This document shows positions 48,536 to 58,120 of a stretch of DNA of 64,000 nt, piece after piece. The DNA is from Elusimicrobiota bacterium (GTDB lineage: Bacteria; Elusimicrobiota; Elusimicrobia; UBA1565; UBA9628), in the NCBI GenBank assembly GCA_023213235.1, contig CP096137.1:1127587-1191586 (forward strand). The letters run 5' to 3'. The notes beneath the pieces were generated by a model. That model saw only the letters and a program-made list of their open reading frames with translations. It did not search any database and was not told the origin of the DNA. Every line of letters starts with the position of its first letter. Within the stretch, counting starts at the first letter, position 1. The position numbers were made by a program, and so were the translations under genes.

Positions 48536-50190
48536 ATGCTCGCAGCGCTGCTTCGCCGCCGGGCCCGCTCCTTCGTCAACACGGTCTCCCACTGGACCGC
48601 CTACGAGTGGGCGCGCAACGCCGCCTTCGGCGGCGCCGGCCTGGGACTGCTCTACGGCCTCCACTACGGCTTCTACCGGCTTCTCAAGTACCTCTCGACC
48701 GTCGAGCTCATCGGCGGCCTGCTCACATGGAAGCTGACGGCGATGCTGCTGCTCATGACGCTGTCGATGGTCGTCGTCTCGTCGCTGCTCACCGCGCTGA
48801 CGACCTTGTTCTACTCCTTCGACCTGAAGTTCCTCATGAAGGCCCCCGTCAGCCTGCGCGCCGTCTTCCTCGACAAGTCGCTCGAGAGCGCGTTCTTCGC
48901 GTCCTGGATGATCGGGCTCATCCTCGTGCCCTACGTCGGCGCGATCATGCGCGTGCAGGGCCTGGGCTGGAGCTTCCTCGCGGCCTTCGCCGTCGCGACG
49001 CCGCCGTTCCTGCTGCTCGCCGCCTCCTGGGGCATCGCGTTCACGCTGGCGCTGCTCTATCTCTTCCCGTCGTCGCGCACGCGCGACGTCGTCTGGGTGC
49101 TCTCGAGCCTCTCGCTGACCGTCGTCTACGGCCTCGTGCGCTTCGCCGAGCCCGAGAAGCTGATCCGTCCCGACGCGCTCGAGGTCGTCGCGCAGTACCT
49201 CGGCTTCCTTCAGGCCCCGACGGCGCCGTACCTGCCGTCGTGGTGGCTCGCCGAAAGCCTGCGCATGGCCGCCGGCGGCAACTGGCGCGGCTGGGCGCTG
49301 CGCGCGGGCGCGCTGTGGGGGCGGCCGCGCTCGTCTACGGCCTGCTCGTCGCGCTCGCGGGGAAGATCTACTTCGTCGGCTACAGCGGCGCGCAGGAAGG
49401 CGCCCTGCGCAAGCGCCGGCACGCCTTCGAGCGCCTGCCGGAACAGGCGCTCCTCGGCGCGCGCTCGACGGCCGTCCTCCTCTGGAAGGAGCGCACGACG
49501 TTCTTCCGCGACGTGAAGCACTGGTCTCAGATCCTCCTCATCATCGGGCTCGTCTTCGTCTACCTGTTCAGCATCCGCCGCCTGCCGCTCGACTCCGCCG
49601 AGCTGCGCAGCCTCGTCTCCTTCCTCAACGTCGGCACCGCGGGCTTCGTGCTCGCCGCCCTCGGCCTGCGCTTCACGTTTCCCGCGATCAGCCTCGAGGG
49701 CCGGTCGTGGTGGGTCCTGCGCACCGCCCCGGTCGACGTCGGCGGGATCATGCGCCAGAAGCTCCTCTTCTCCGCGGTCCCGATCCTCACGATCGCGGCG
49801 ACGCTCGCCCTCATGACGAACTGGATCCTCGACGCCGACCGCTTCACCTCGTGGCTGTCGCTCGGCGCGCTGCTCGTCGTGGGCCTGGCCATCTGCGCGA
49901 TGGGCGTGGGCTTCGGCGCGCTGTTCCCGAACTTCGCCGTCGAGAACATCCACCAGATCGAGTCCTCCGTCGGCGGCTTCGTCTACATGGCCGCCTGCCT
50001 GTTCTACGTCGGCTTTACGATCGCCTCTCTCGCGGGCCCCATGCAGATGCACTTCTCCGAGCGCTTCGGCACCGGCGTCTGGAACAGCAAAGTAGCGCTG
50101 CTCTCTTTATCGGGCTGGTTCGTCGTCAACCTGATCGCCTTCGTCGTGCCGTGGCGGCTCGGCCGCCGCGCCCTGGAGAACCATGAATAA
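48536..50190 (+). CDS. ABC exporter permease, one frame break
   Basis: About 552 residues with some twelve hydrophobic segments: GGLLTWKLTAMLLLMTLSMVVVSSLLTALTTLFYSFDLKFLMKAPV, GWSFLAAFAVATPPFLLLAASWGIAFTLALLYLF, QILLIIGLVFVYLFSI, VPILTIAATLALM, GALLVVGLAICAMGVGFGALFPNF. Matches the putative ABC exporter type with long cytoplasmic loops. The frame breaks near 49320 at GGGGG. Export substrate unknown; the neighbourhood (bactofilin, M23, SurA-like) suggests an envelope compound. Confidence 0.8.
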
Positions 50191-50917
50191 GCTCGTCCTC
50201 GTCCTGCTGCTGTCGCCGGCCGCCTTCGCCGCCGAGCCCGCTAAGCCGCGCGTCGCCGTCGTCATCGACGACTTCGGCCTGAACTACAAGAAGACCCCTC
50301 CCGACGAGGAATGGATGGCGTTGCCGCACGCCCTGACCTACGCGGTGATGCCCGAATCGCCCAAGACCAAGCAGTCCGCGGCGCTGACGGCGGCGACGAA
50401 GGACAAGGAACTCATGATCCACTTCCCGTTCGACCCGTTTCAGAACCTCAAGCTCGCCAAGGACGCCGTCGACCCGGCCGACGCCGAGTCCACGCTCAAG
50501 CTCCTCGAGAAGGCGATGAAGCAGATCCCGGGCGCGAAGGGTCTCAACAACCACAGGTCGTACAAGGGAACGAAGAACGCCCCGCTCATGAAGGCGTTCA
50601 TGGCGATGCTCAAGCCCACCGGCATGTACTTCCTCGACTCCCGCGTCTCGGAGAAGACGGTCGCCTACGCCGAGGCCAAGGCCGCCGGCATCCCGGCCGC
50701 CATGAACTTCATCTTCCTCGACACGGCCGAGCTGCACACGAAGGCCTTCTGCGAGAAGATGCTCCGGCAAGCCGTCGCGCGCGCGCGCAAGAGCGGCTCG
50801 TCGATCGCGATCGGGCACCACTATTTCCGCACGACCTTCGACTGCCTGAAGGACGAGATGCCGCGCTACGAGAAGGAAGGAGTGGAGTTCGTGCCGGCGT
50901 CGGCGCTGGCGAACTGA
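50183..50917 (+). CDS. Divergent polysaccharide deacetylase
   Basis: 244 residues, intact, start inside the permease end. Signal peptide MNKLVLVLLLSPAAFA, then the divergent-deacetylase family pattern: VAVVIDDFGLNYKKT, LTYAVMPESPKTKQSA, ELMIHFPFDP, GLNNHRSYKGTKN, YFLDSRVSEKTVAYAEAKA, IAIGHHYFRTTFDCL. Asp-Asp and His-rich motifs bind metal. Probably a periplasmic glycan hydrolase/deacetylase; catalytic activity for this subfamily is poorly known. Confidence 0.85.
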   Translation: MNKLVLVLLLSPAAFAAEPAKPRVAVVIDDFGLNYKKTPPDEEWMALPHALTYAVMPESPKTKQSAALTAATKDKELMIHFPFDPFQNLKLAKDAVDPADAESTLKLLEKAMKQIPGAKGLNNHRSYKGTKNAPLMKAFMAMLKPTGMYFLDSRVSEKTVAYAEAKAAGIPAAMNFIFLDTAELHTKAFCEKMLRQAVARARKSGSSIAIGHHYFRTTFDCLKDEMPRYEKEGVEFVPASALAN

Positions 50918-51528
50918 CTACTTCTTGCGCGTGAAGACCGCGCGCAGCGTCTGCGGGGGCGCGCCCGGCACCGCGCTCGCGACCGCGACCTCGAGGTCCT
51001 TGCCCGCGATCCGGTAGGCGATCCGGTGCGAGGCGCCGTTGACGAACGAGAGATCGGCCTGACGGCCGGCCGCCGCCGTTCCCTCGACGCGCTCGTCGCC
51101 GAGCGCCAAGGTCCCCTGGAGCGAGGCCTCGGGCGCGATGCTCGACGTCCAGACCGCGTCCCAGCCGTCCTTGGCGGGCTTCAAGACGAGCTTGTCGGTC
51201 AGCTTCTCCCGGAACTGAAGCTCGAGCAGGTCGAGCGTCGCCTCGGTCTTGCCCGACCAGCCGGTCTTGATCGTCAGGACGGCGTTGTAGCGCCCGAGCG
51301 CGTGGGCGAACGTCCCTTCCCAGCGCCCCTCGAGCTCGCGCAGCGCCTTCTTGGCGTCCGCGACCGGGACCGGCGGCCGGCCCGGCAGGGCGGGGGCGGG
51401 CTTGGTCGCCGTCGAGCACTGCACGGGGCTGAAGGCGTCGCCGGTGAGGCTCGGGCCCGCGCCGCCGGGACAGCGGGGGCGGCGTGGGCCGAGGCGGCCA
51501 GGAGGACGGCGCAGGCGAGTCCGTTCAT
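50918..51528 (-). CDS. Exported hypothetical protein, one frame break
   Basis: About 203 residues. ATG 51528 gives a signal peptide MNGLACAVLLAASAHAAPAV; after a break near 51475 (GGGGG) it continues GGAGPSLTGDAFSPVQCSTA, ELEGRWEGTFAHALGRYNAV, TDKLVLKPAKDGWDAVWTSS, GRQADLSFVNGASHRIAYRI. A lipocalin-like beta-rich pattern (GRWEGTF...) may be present. Convergent with the deacetylase. Not assigned. Confidence 0.65.
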
Positions 51529-51534
51529 AAAAAG

Positions 51535-51620
51535 TGGTACCGGCGGTGGGACTTGAACCCACAAGGGCGTGTGCCCGATCGATTTTGAGTCGATTGCGTC
51601 TGCCGTTCCGCCACGCCGGC
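51535..51620 (-). tRNA. tRNA-Leu (anticodon CAA)
   Basis: Starts GCCGGCG and ends CGCCGGT-A-CCA (first pair G-U). Anticodon stem-loop ATCGA-CTCAAAA-TCGAT gives CAA. Long variable arm and GGGTTCAAGTCCC T-arm as expected for tRNA-Leu. CCA is encoded. Confidence 0.95.
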
Positions 51621-51703
51621 CCGCCCGTATTCTACCATTCGGGGGTTGACTTCGCGTCCCGGCGGCCCAATACTGGGGGGACTCTTCCGGGAGGAACCCC
51701 TCG

Positions 51704-52381
51704 ATGACCCCTCGAATCGCCGCCCTCGTCCTTCTCGCCGCCCTCGCTTCCTCCGCCCGCGCCAACGACCAGATGCTCGGCTTCATCGACGTCAAGCAGT
51801 GGTGCGCGATCGACCTGCCGAAGGCCGACGGCAAAGAGGTCAAGATCGACAACGCGAAGGTCCGCCGGATCTACGCCGACGCCGCGGGCCTGACCGGCAA
51901 CGACGAGGACCGGAACAAGACCAAGGTCGGCGCGGATATGAAGCCCATGTTCTGCCGCATCGGCACTCTCGTCGGATTCAACGCCGCCGTCGGGGAGTTC
52001 ACGAAGCTCGCCAAGGACAGCGACATCTCGGTCAAGAACTCGAGGAAGTTCGAACCCATGGTGCAGTTCTACGCCGAGACGCTGTCGGTCTTCTCCTGCG
52101 GCGCGCCGAAGGCCGACAAGGAGGAGATCGAGGGCCTGCGCAGGGACTACACGAAGATACTCAAGGCCTACCTGACGCGCCCGATCGCCTCGGAGTACAT
52201 GGGCCTCGGCAAGCCGACGACCACGCGCGAGGCCGCGGCGGCGTCCCTGACCTCGGTCGCCTACCACATCACGTCGTCCGGCAAGATTCTCGGCGACGAG
52301 AACTGCCCGCGCGGCGTCCTCCTCGCCGAGAACGACGCGCTCAAGAACGAAGCGCTCGCGATCTCCAAGACCGCGAAGTAG
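51704..52381 (+). CDS. Exported hypothetical protein
   Basis: 225 residues, intact. Signal peptide MTPRIAALVLLAALASSARA, then NDQMLGFIDVKQWCAIDLPK, VRRIYADAAGLTGNDEDRNK, FCRIGTLVGFNAAVGEFTKL, FYAETLSVFSCGAPKADKEE, ASLTSVAYHITSSGKILGDE. Four cysteines in the mature part could form two disulphides. A GGGAGG SD lies upstream, so it has a normal leader. No family recognised. Confidence 0.75.
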   Translation: MTPRIAALVLLAALASSARANDQMLGFIDVKQWCAIDLPKADGKEVKIDNAKVRRIYADAAGLTGNDEDRNKTKVGADMKPMFCRIGTLVGFNAAVGEFTKLAKDSDISVKNSRKFEPMVQFYAETLSVFSCGAPKADKEEIEGLRRDYTKILKAYLTRPIASEYMGLGKPTTTREAAAASLTSVAYHITSSGKILGDENCPRGVLLAENDALKNEALAISKTAK

Positions 52382-53788
52382 TCAGTCTCCGCCGAATTTG
52401 CGGGCGACCGCGAGGGCGGCGACGCCGAGCAGGCCGACGCCCCAGGCCCACGGCAGGCGGCGCGCCGGCGCGGCGGGCGCTCCTTCTTCCGTCGTCGGCG
52501 CGGGGCCCCAGCCGAGCTTGGCCCTGACGGCGGCGGCGACCGAGGCGAGCGCGCCTTCCGGCGCCTTCGCGGCGGGCGCGGCCGCGGCCGAGGCCCCGCG
52601 GCGGGGAGCCTGCCCGGACGACGATTCCTCGGCGGCTTCCTCGGCCGTCTGGGGCGCGGCCGCGAGGCGGCCCGGCTTCTTCTCTTCTTCTTCCTCGTCC
52701 TCGCCGATGCCGACGGCGGCGAAGATGCTCTTCCAGATGTTCTTCGCGGTCTCCGGTTTGACGAAGTCGTTCTTCTTGTAGCCCGCGGAGTCGGCGTTCT
52801 TGTTGCAGTCGCCCGAGAGACTCTCGCACGAGCGGTTCCAGACGAGGTCCTGCCGCGGGTCCTCGGTCATGGCGACGTCCTTGAAGTCGGGGCGCGACGG
52901 ATTCTTTTGGTACTCCCCGCGCAGGCTGTCGAACTCCTGGCGCGAGATCGAGCGGAAGAAGTCGGGATATTTAGCCAAGGCATTCGGCTCCCGCGCCGCG
53001 GCCTCGCGAAGCGAGGCGACCTCGTCGGCGGAGGCCGGCGAGCCGTCGCGCCGGCGGAACGCGACGCTGCCGTCGGGCGCGGTGTAGGGCGCCAAGCCGC
53101 GCGACTCGGCGAGGCTGCGCAGAGGCCCGGCCCAGGCCGCGGCCTCGGGCGCTTTCGAGGGCCCGGCGCCGGGAGAGCCTGCGAACGTGACGAACGGCGA
53201 GGCGGGCGCGCCCGGCTTTCCCGCCGCCGCGGTCTTGGCGGCGGGAGCCGCCGCGGCGCCGGTCCTGCCGAGGGCTTCCGCGGCTTTCGAGCCCGCGGCG
53301 CCGAAGGCGCCGGCGTCGGCGCCGGGCATCATCGACTTCATCTGGGACGCCATGCGCGAGGCCGCCTGGCCGGCCGAGGACGAGCGCGACTGCGCCTTCT
53401 TGGCGCCTTGGGACGCGGCTTCCGGCGAGCCCGCGGGCGCCGTCTCGGAGTCGGAGCCGCCGCCGGAGTCCGAGCCCGCGCCCAAGCCCAGGCGCCGGTA
53501 CCATGGGACGCCGTCGTCGGCCGGCGCCTGCTCGGACGGCGTCGACGTTTCCGACAGTGGATCGCCGGGCGTGCGGCCCGCGCCGGGTGCCCCGCCAGGC
53601 GCCGCTCCCGGCGCGTCGCCGCCTTGCTGCGGCGGCCGGCGCAGGCCCGGAGGTTCCGGTGGGCCGACGAAGCTGTCGTCGGTCTTTTCCTCGGGCGGAT
53701 CCTCATCGAAGACGACGGGCGGGTCGGGATCGCCGGCGCGCGCGCCGGGCGCGCAGAGGCAGAGGGCCGCCAGCAGGAGGGGGCGCAT
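52382..53788 (-). CDS. Exported low-complexity protein with C-terminal membrane anchor
   Basis: 468 residues, intact. Signal peptide MRPLLLAALCLCAPGARA; about 200 residues rich in Pro/Gly/Ala/Ser; a more ordered middle (PLRSLAESRGLAPYTAPDGSVAFRRRDGSPASADEV, NALAKYPDFFRSISRQEFDS, DLVWNRSCESLSGDCNKNAD); another acidic/Ala-rich stretch; and a C-terminal helix LPWAWGVGLLGVAALAVARKFGGD. TATACT ends 6 nt before ATG 53788 with TTGCGC as -35 (17-nt spacer). Function unknown; architecture suggests a surface-exposed anchored protein. Confidence 0.7.
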   Translation of the reverse strand: MRPLLLAALCLCAPGARAGDPDPPVVFDEDPPEEKTDDSFVGPPEPPGLRRPPQQGGDAPGAAPGGAPGAGRTPGDPLSETSTPSEQAPADDGVPWYRRLGLGAGSDSGGGSDSETAPAGSPEAASQGAKKAQSRSSSAGQAASRMASQMKSMMPGADAGAFGAAGSKAAEALGRTGAAAAPAAKTAAAGKPGAPASPFVTFAGSPGAGPSKAPEAAAWAGPLRSLAESRGLAPYTAPDGSVAFRRRDGSPASADEVASLREAAAREPNALAKYPDFFRSISRQEFDSLRGEYQKNPSRPDFKDVAMTEDPRQDLVWNRSCESLSGDCNKNADSAGYKKNDFVKPETAKNIWKSIFAAVGIGEDEEEEEKKPGRLAAAPQTAEEAAEESSSGQAPRRGASAAAAPAAKAPEGALASVAAAVRAKLGWGPAPTTEEGAPAAPARRLPWAWGVGLLGVAALAVARKFGGD

Positions 53789-53872
53789 CACCGCAGTATA
53801 GCCTCCGCCCCGAAGGCGCGCAAGACGAGTCGATAATGGCTTCATAACGCCCTCCGGAGGCATCATGGAGGC

Positions 53873-55824
53873 ATGCTCGACCGAATCAAGCAGTTGCTGT
53901 TAGGCAAGCCGCGCGACATCCGGGATCCGGACGTCTTCCACAAAGTCTCCTTGGCCGCGTTCCTCGCCTGGGTCGGCCTCGGCGCCGACGGCCTGTCCTC
54001 CTCCGCTTACGGCCCGGACGAGGCTTACCGCGCTTTGGGGGCGCACACCACCTCGCCCTGTTTTTGGTGGTGATGACGGCGGTCACGATCTTCGTGATCT
54101 CGATCGCCTACTCGAACCTCATCGAACACTTTCCGGGCGGCGGCGGCGGCTACCTCGTCGCGACGAAGCTGCTCGGCGAGAAGGCCGGCGTCGTCTCCGG
54201 CTGCGCGCTCGTCGTCGACTACGTGTTGACGATCTCGGTGTCGGTCGCGTCGGCGTGCGACGCGCTGTATTCCTTCCTGCCTCCGCACTGGTCCGGAACG
54301 AAGCTGCTCGCGGCGTGCGCGGCCCTGCTCTTCCTCCTGCTTCTGAACCTGCGCGGCGTCAAGGAGTCGGTCACCTTTCTCGTTCCGATCTTCCTCGCCT
54401 TCGTCGCCCTGCACGTCTTCATGATCCTGTACACCGTGGGCAGCCACCTGACCGCCCTTCCCGGCGTGTTCAAGGACGCGGGAAACGACCTGAGCGGCTC
54501 GATCTCCGCGCTCGGCTTCGCGCCGGTCGCCTTCATCCTCATGCGCGCTTACTCGATGGGCGGCGGCACCTACACGGGCATCGAGGCCGTCTCCAACGGC
54601 GTCGGCATGCTGCGCGAGCCGCGCGTACAGACGGGCAAGCGCACGATGCTGTTGATGTCGACCTCGCTCGCGTTCACGGCCGGCGGCATCCTCCTCGGCT
54701 ATCTGCTCGTCGCCGCGGTTCCCGAGACGGGCAAGACGATGAACGCCGTCCTGCTCGAGAATCTCTACGGGGGCTGGGGCTCCTCCGGGAAAGTCCTGGT
54801 CATACTGACCTTGCTCTCCGAGGCGGCCCTCCTGCTCGTCGCCGCGCAGACCGGCTTCCTCGACGGTCCGCGCGTCCTCTCGAACATGGCGCTCGACTCG
54901 TGGGTCCCGCACAGCTTCTCGCGCCTCTCCGACCGCCTCGTCACCCAGAACGGCGTCTTCCTGATGGGCGTCGCGGCTCTGGCCACGTTGATCTATACTC
55001 ATGGGCACATCACGACCTTGGTCGTCATGTACTCGATCAACGTCTTCCTGACGTTTTCGCTGACCGAGCTGGGCATGGCCAGGCATTGGATCGTCCACCG
55101 GTCGACCGAGCCGCGCTGGCGGTCCCAGCTCGCGATCCACGGCACCGGCCTCGTCATGTGCGTGAGCATCCTCTGCGTCACTTTGCATGAGAAGTTCCTC
55201 GAGGGCGGCTGGGTCACCGCCGTCATCACGACGCTGACGGTGGCTCTGTGCTTCCGGGTGCGTCGCCACTACCGCGAGGTGGGGGAAAGCCTCAAGGGTC
55301 TCGAGAAGATCCTCGAGGCGGCCCCGCTGGCCGGCGAGGAAACCAGGGCGGGACGCATCGATCCCAAGGCCCCGACCGCGGTGCTCACCGTGTCGAGCTT
55401 CTCCGGCTACGGACTGCACCACATCCTCGCGATCCAGCGCCTGCTTCCGGGATATTTCAAGAACTTCGTCTTCGTCTCCGTGGGGGTTCTCGACTCGGGG
55501 AACTTCAAGGGGAGCGACGCCATCGGGCACCTCGAGACGGAGAAGCGCGCGCACCTGGACAAGTACGTCGCGTGGGCCCGACAGCACGGCTTCGACGCCG
55601 AGTCGCGCCTGGCTCTCGGGACCGAGACGATCGAGGTGCTGGAGAAGACCCTCGTCGAGCTCTCGCGCGAGTTCCCGCGCATGATCGTGTTCACCGGAAA
55701 GCTCATCTTCAAGGAGGAGCGCTGGTACCAGCCCATCCTGCACAGCGAGACGGCGAACTCGCTGCAGCGTCGACTCCAGTTCAACGGCGTGCAGGTCGTC
55801 GTGCTGCCGGTTCGGGTATACTGA
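53873..55824 (+). CDS. kimA: KimA-like APC-superfamily potassium transporter, one frame break
   Basis: About 650 residues. The start MLDRIKQLLLGKPRDIRDPD matches KimA-type proteins (xxIKRFLIGKP). Twelve or so membrane segments include GADGLSSSAYGPDEAYRALG, HFPGGGGGYLVATKLLGEKAGVVSGCALVVDYVLTISVSVASACDA, MGGGTYTGIEAVSNGVG. A C-terminal cytoplasmic Usp-like domain ends FTGKLIFKEERWYQPILHSETANSLQRRLQF, the region that binds c-di-AMP in B. subtilis KimA. The frame breaks near 54043 at GGGGG. Directly upstream of kdpD/kdpE-like genes, supporting K+ uptake. c-di-AMP control is inferred from homologues. Confidence 0.82.
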
Positions 55825-55829
55825 CGAGG

Positions 55830-56831
55830 ATGAAGGAATACGCTCTCGCAGCCGGAGCCGTCGCGGCCTGCACGGCGGCGGGTTTCGCCGTGCACGGCGC
55901 CCTGACCGTCACCGACCTCGTCATGGTCTATCTCCTCGGAACTCTCTTCGTGGCTCTGCGCGGTCGCCGCGGTCCGGCCCTGTTCGCGTCCGTCGCCGGC
56001 GTCCTGTCCTTCGACTTCTTCTTCGTGCCGCCGCGCTACACCTTTCACGTCGAGCACCCGCAGTACGTGGTCACCTTCCTGGTGATGTTCGCCGTCGCTT
56101 TGCTGATCAGCCATCTGGCGGTGCGCGTCCGGCTTCAGGCCGAGGCCGCCAAGCGCGCCGAGGTGGTCGCCGAGACCGAGAAGCTGCGCAGCTCCCTGCT
56201 CAGCGCGGTCTCGCACGAACTCCGCACGCCTCTGACGGCGATCATGGGCTCGGCGAGCACCTTGCTGGCCCAGGCGGGGGACGGCTCGCGCGATCTGCTG
56301 ACCAACATCCGCGACGAAGCCGAGCGGTTGACGCGCCTCGTGCACAACCTCATCGAGACGACGCGGCTCGAGTCGGGGGCGGCGTTGAAGAAGGAGCCTC
56401 ACGCCCTCGAGGAGATCGTGGCGTCCGCCCTCGAGCGCACGGAGAAGATCCTCGCCGGGCGTCGCCTCGAGGCGGACCTGCCGGAGAATCTGCCGCTCGT
56501 CCCGCTCGACCCGGTGCTGATGGAGCTGGTGTTCGTCAATCTCCTCGAGAACGCCGCCCGCCACGCGCCCGAAGGGGCCGTCGACCTCGTCGCGCGCGAG
56601 CGCATGGACGGAGTCGAGATATCGGTCGCGGACCGCGGGCCCGGGATCAAGGCCGAAGACCTCGGCCGCGTCTTCGAGAAGTTCTACCGGGCGAGCGCCG
56701 CGCCGGGCGCGGGTCTCGGCCTGGCGATCTGCAAGGCCGTCGTCGAGGCCCACGGCGGGACGATCCGGGCCGAGCATCGGCCGGGCGGGGGAGCCCTTTT
56801 CATCCTCACTTTGCCCCGGGGCGCGCGGTGA
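55830..56831 (+). CDS. kdpD: Short KdpD-like sensor histidine kinase
   Basis: 333 residues, intact, 5 nt after the transporter. KdpD C-terminal half only: membrane block VTDLVMVYLLGTLFVALRGRRGPALFASVAGVLSFDFFFVPPRYTF...YVVTFLVMFAVALLISHLAVRVR (DUF4118), then HisKA with SAVSHELRTPLTAIMGS and HATPase with NLLENAARHAP, DRGPGIKAEDLGRVFEKFY and GAGLGLAICKAVVEAHGG. The N-terminal KdpD/Usp sensor (about 400 residues) is absent. Partner regulator overlaps by GTGA-type junction. Confidence 0.9.
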   Translation: MKEYALAAGAVAACTAAGFAVHGALTVTDLVMVYLLGTLFVALRGRRGPALFASVAGVLSFDFFFVPPRYTFHVEHPQYVVTFLVMFAVALLISHLAVRVRLQAEAAKRAEVVAETEKLRSSLLSAVSHELRTPLTAIMGSASTLLAQAGDGSRDLLTNIRDEAERLTRLVHNLIETTRLESGAALKKEPHALEEIVASALERTEKILAGRRLEADLPENLPLVPLDPVLMELVFVNLLENAARHAPEGAVDLVARERMDGVEISVADRGPGIKAEDLGRVFEKFYRASAAPGAGLGLAICKAVVEAHGGTIRAEHRPGGGALFILTLPRGAR

Positions 56832-57514
56832 AGGCCCTGGTCCTGATCGTCGACGACGAGCCCGCGATCCGGCGCTTCCTTCGGCCGGCGCTGGAGGAGA
56901 ACGGCTACGCCGTCCTCGAGGCGACGACGGGAAAGTCCGCGCTCGAGGCCGCGGTCGCCAAGAAGCCGGACGTCGTGCTGCTGGACCTGAGCCTCCCCGA
57001 CCAGGACGGCCTCGACGTGCTCAAGCGCCTGCGCGAGTGGAGTTCGGCACCGGTGATCGTCGTCTCGGCGCGCGGCGAGGAGACGGACAAGATCGCGGGC
57101 CTCGACCGCGGCGCCGACGACTACCTGACCAAGCCGTTCGGCGTCGAGGAACTGCTCGCGCGCATCCGAGCGGCGCTGCGCCGCGCCGAGAACGCGGCTC
57201 GCGACCCCGAGCCCGTGTACGAGCACGGCGACCTTAAGATCGACCTCACGGCTCGGCGCGTGTGGGTGGGGAAGAAGGAGGCGCGCCTCTCGCCCCTGCA
57301 GTACGCCCTGCTGGCCGCGCTCGTCCGACGGGCGGGTCGCGTCGTCTCTCAGAAGGACCTTCTCAAGGAGCTGTGGCCCGACGGCGGCAGCACGCCGGAG
57401 GCGCTTCGCATCCTCGTCCACCAGACCCGGCACCGCATCGAGAAGGAGCCGGTTCGGCCGAAGCACCTGAAGACCGAGCCGGCGGTCGGCTACCGCCTCG
57501 AAGCCCCCGAATAA
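56828..57514 (+). CDS. kdpE: KdpE-like OmpR-family response regulator
   Basis: 228 residues, GTG start overlapping kdpD. Receiver with VDDEPAIRRFLRPALEENGY, VVLLDLSLPDQDGLDVL (phospho-Asp) and DDYLTKPFGVEELLARIR; winged-helix DNA-binding domain with LSPLQYALLAALVRRAGRVVSQKDLLKELWP...RILVHQTRHRIE and VGYRLEAPE. The RxxEW/SSAPVIVVSARG stretch is KdpE-like. Likely controls the upstream transporter; no kdpFABC is in the window. Confidence 0.92.
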   Translation: MKALVLIVDDEPAIRRFLRPALEENGYAVLEATTGKSALEAAVAKKPDVVLLDLSLPDQDGLDVLKRLREWSSAPVIVVSARGEETDKIAGLDRGADDYLTKPFGVEELLARIRAALRRAENAARDPEPVYEHGDLKIDLTARRVWVGKKEARLSPLQYALLAALVRRAGRVVSQKDLLKELWPDGGSTPEALRILVHQTRHRIEKEPVRPKHLKTEPAVGYRLEAPE

Positions 57515-57604
57515 CGCCGAGGCATCGCTCCAGCGCTCATTTCAAAACCGGGCCTCCGTTCGTGCGCCCCGTTTTGCCCAACGGCGGGGCGCGCGTCGTC
57601 GCGG

Positions 57605-58088
57605 TCAGCCGAGAGAGGGCGAGTTCTTGGGGACCCACATCCCGGCCACGACGCCGGTCATGACCGTGGTCCCGTCCTTGGGGCCGCCGTCGAACTGGAA
57701 CTCGACGGAGGCGACGAGCTTGCCGTCGCGGAAGTAGCCCTCGGGCTCGAAGGAGCCGAGGCAGGCGAGCTTGTCGCCCGCGCGCACGACCTCCTTGAAC
57801 TCGACGGACTCCACCTGCGTGAAGAAGCCGACCATGCGGTCGAGCTCCTCGGCGCTGACCTTGTCGGCCATGCGGTAGATGCCCCAGGCGACCGACCCGA
57901 TCTGGGCGGCCATCTCGATCATCTTGAAGGGGGCACGACCCCTTCGGGGAGTAGCCCGCGCAGTCCTCGGCCTTCCAGGTGTAGTGGCCGACGATGTGGT
58001 CGTCGTCGAGCTCGACGATGCCGTCGATGAAGCGCATCGGGCGCTGCTGCGGGACGAGCTCGAGGACGCGCTCGGGGGTGATCGCCAT
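57605..58088 (-). CDS. FabZ-like hotdog protein with altered catalytic loop, two frame breaks
   Basis: About 162 residues. [20 protein letters not shown] then [18 protein letters not shown] matches 3-hydroxyacyl-ACP dehydratases. After breaks near 57930-57945 it runs [40 protein letters not shown]. FabZ enzymes have GHFPG with a catalytic His; here the corresponding region reads GYSPKG, so the His seems replaced by Tyr, while the acidic residue in MIEMAAQ is kept. It may be a non-dehydrating relative. TATAAT with TGT ends 6 nt before ATG 58088. Confidence 0.7.
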
Positions 58089-58094
58089 CGCGGC

Positions 58095-58113
58095 ATTATA
58101 ACATTGATATAAT
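58095..58113. promoter_or_regulatory. Back-to-back extended -10 promoters (FabZ-like / mscL)
   Basis: Leftward TGT-TATAAT (-10 at 58100-58095), 6 nt from ATG 58088. Rightward TGA-TATAAT (-10 at 58108-58113), 7 nt from ATG 58121. Both -10 boxes are perfect; neither has a recognisable -35. The two starts are only 32 bp apart. Confidence 0.75.
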
Positions 58114-58120
58114 CCGGGCC

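Noticed and set aside
53789..53872. ydaO-type c-di-AMP riboswitch before the KimA-like gene
   Set aside because: Only 84 bp separate the divergent starts, far too short for that aptamer. A CCTCCGGAGG palindrome there may affect ribosome binding but is not a known riboswitch.
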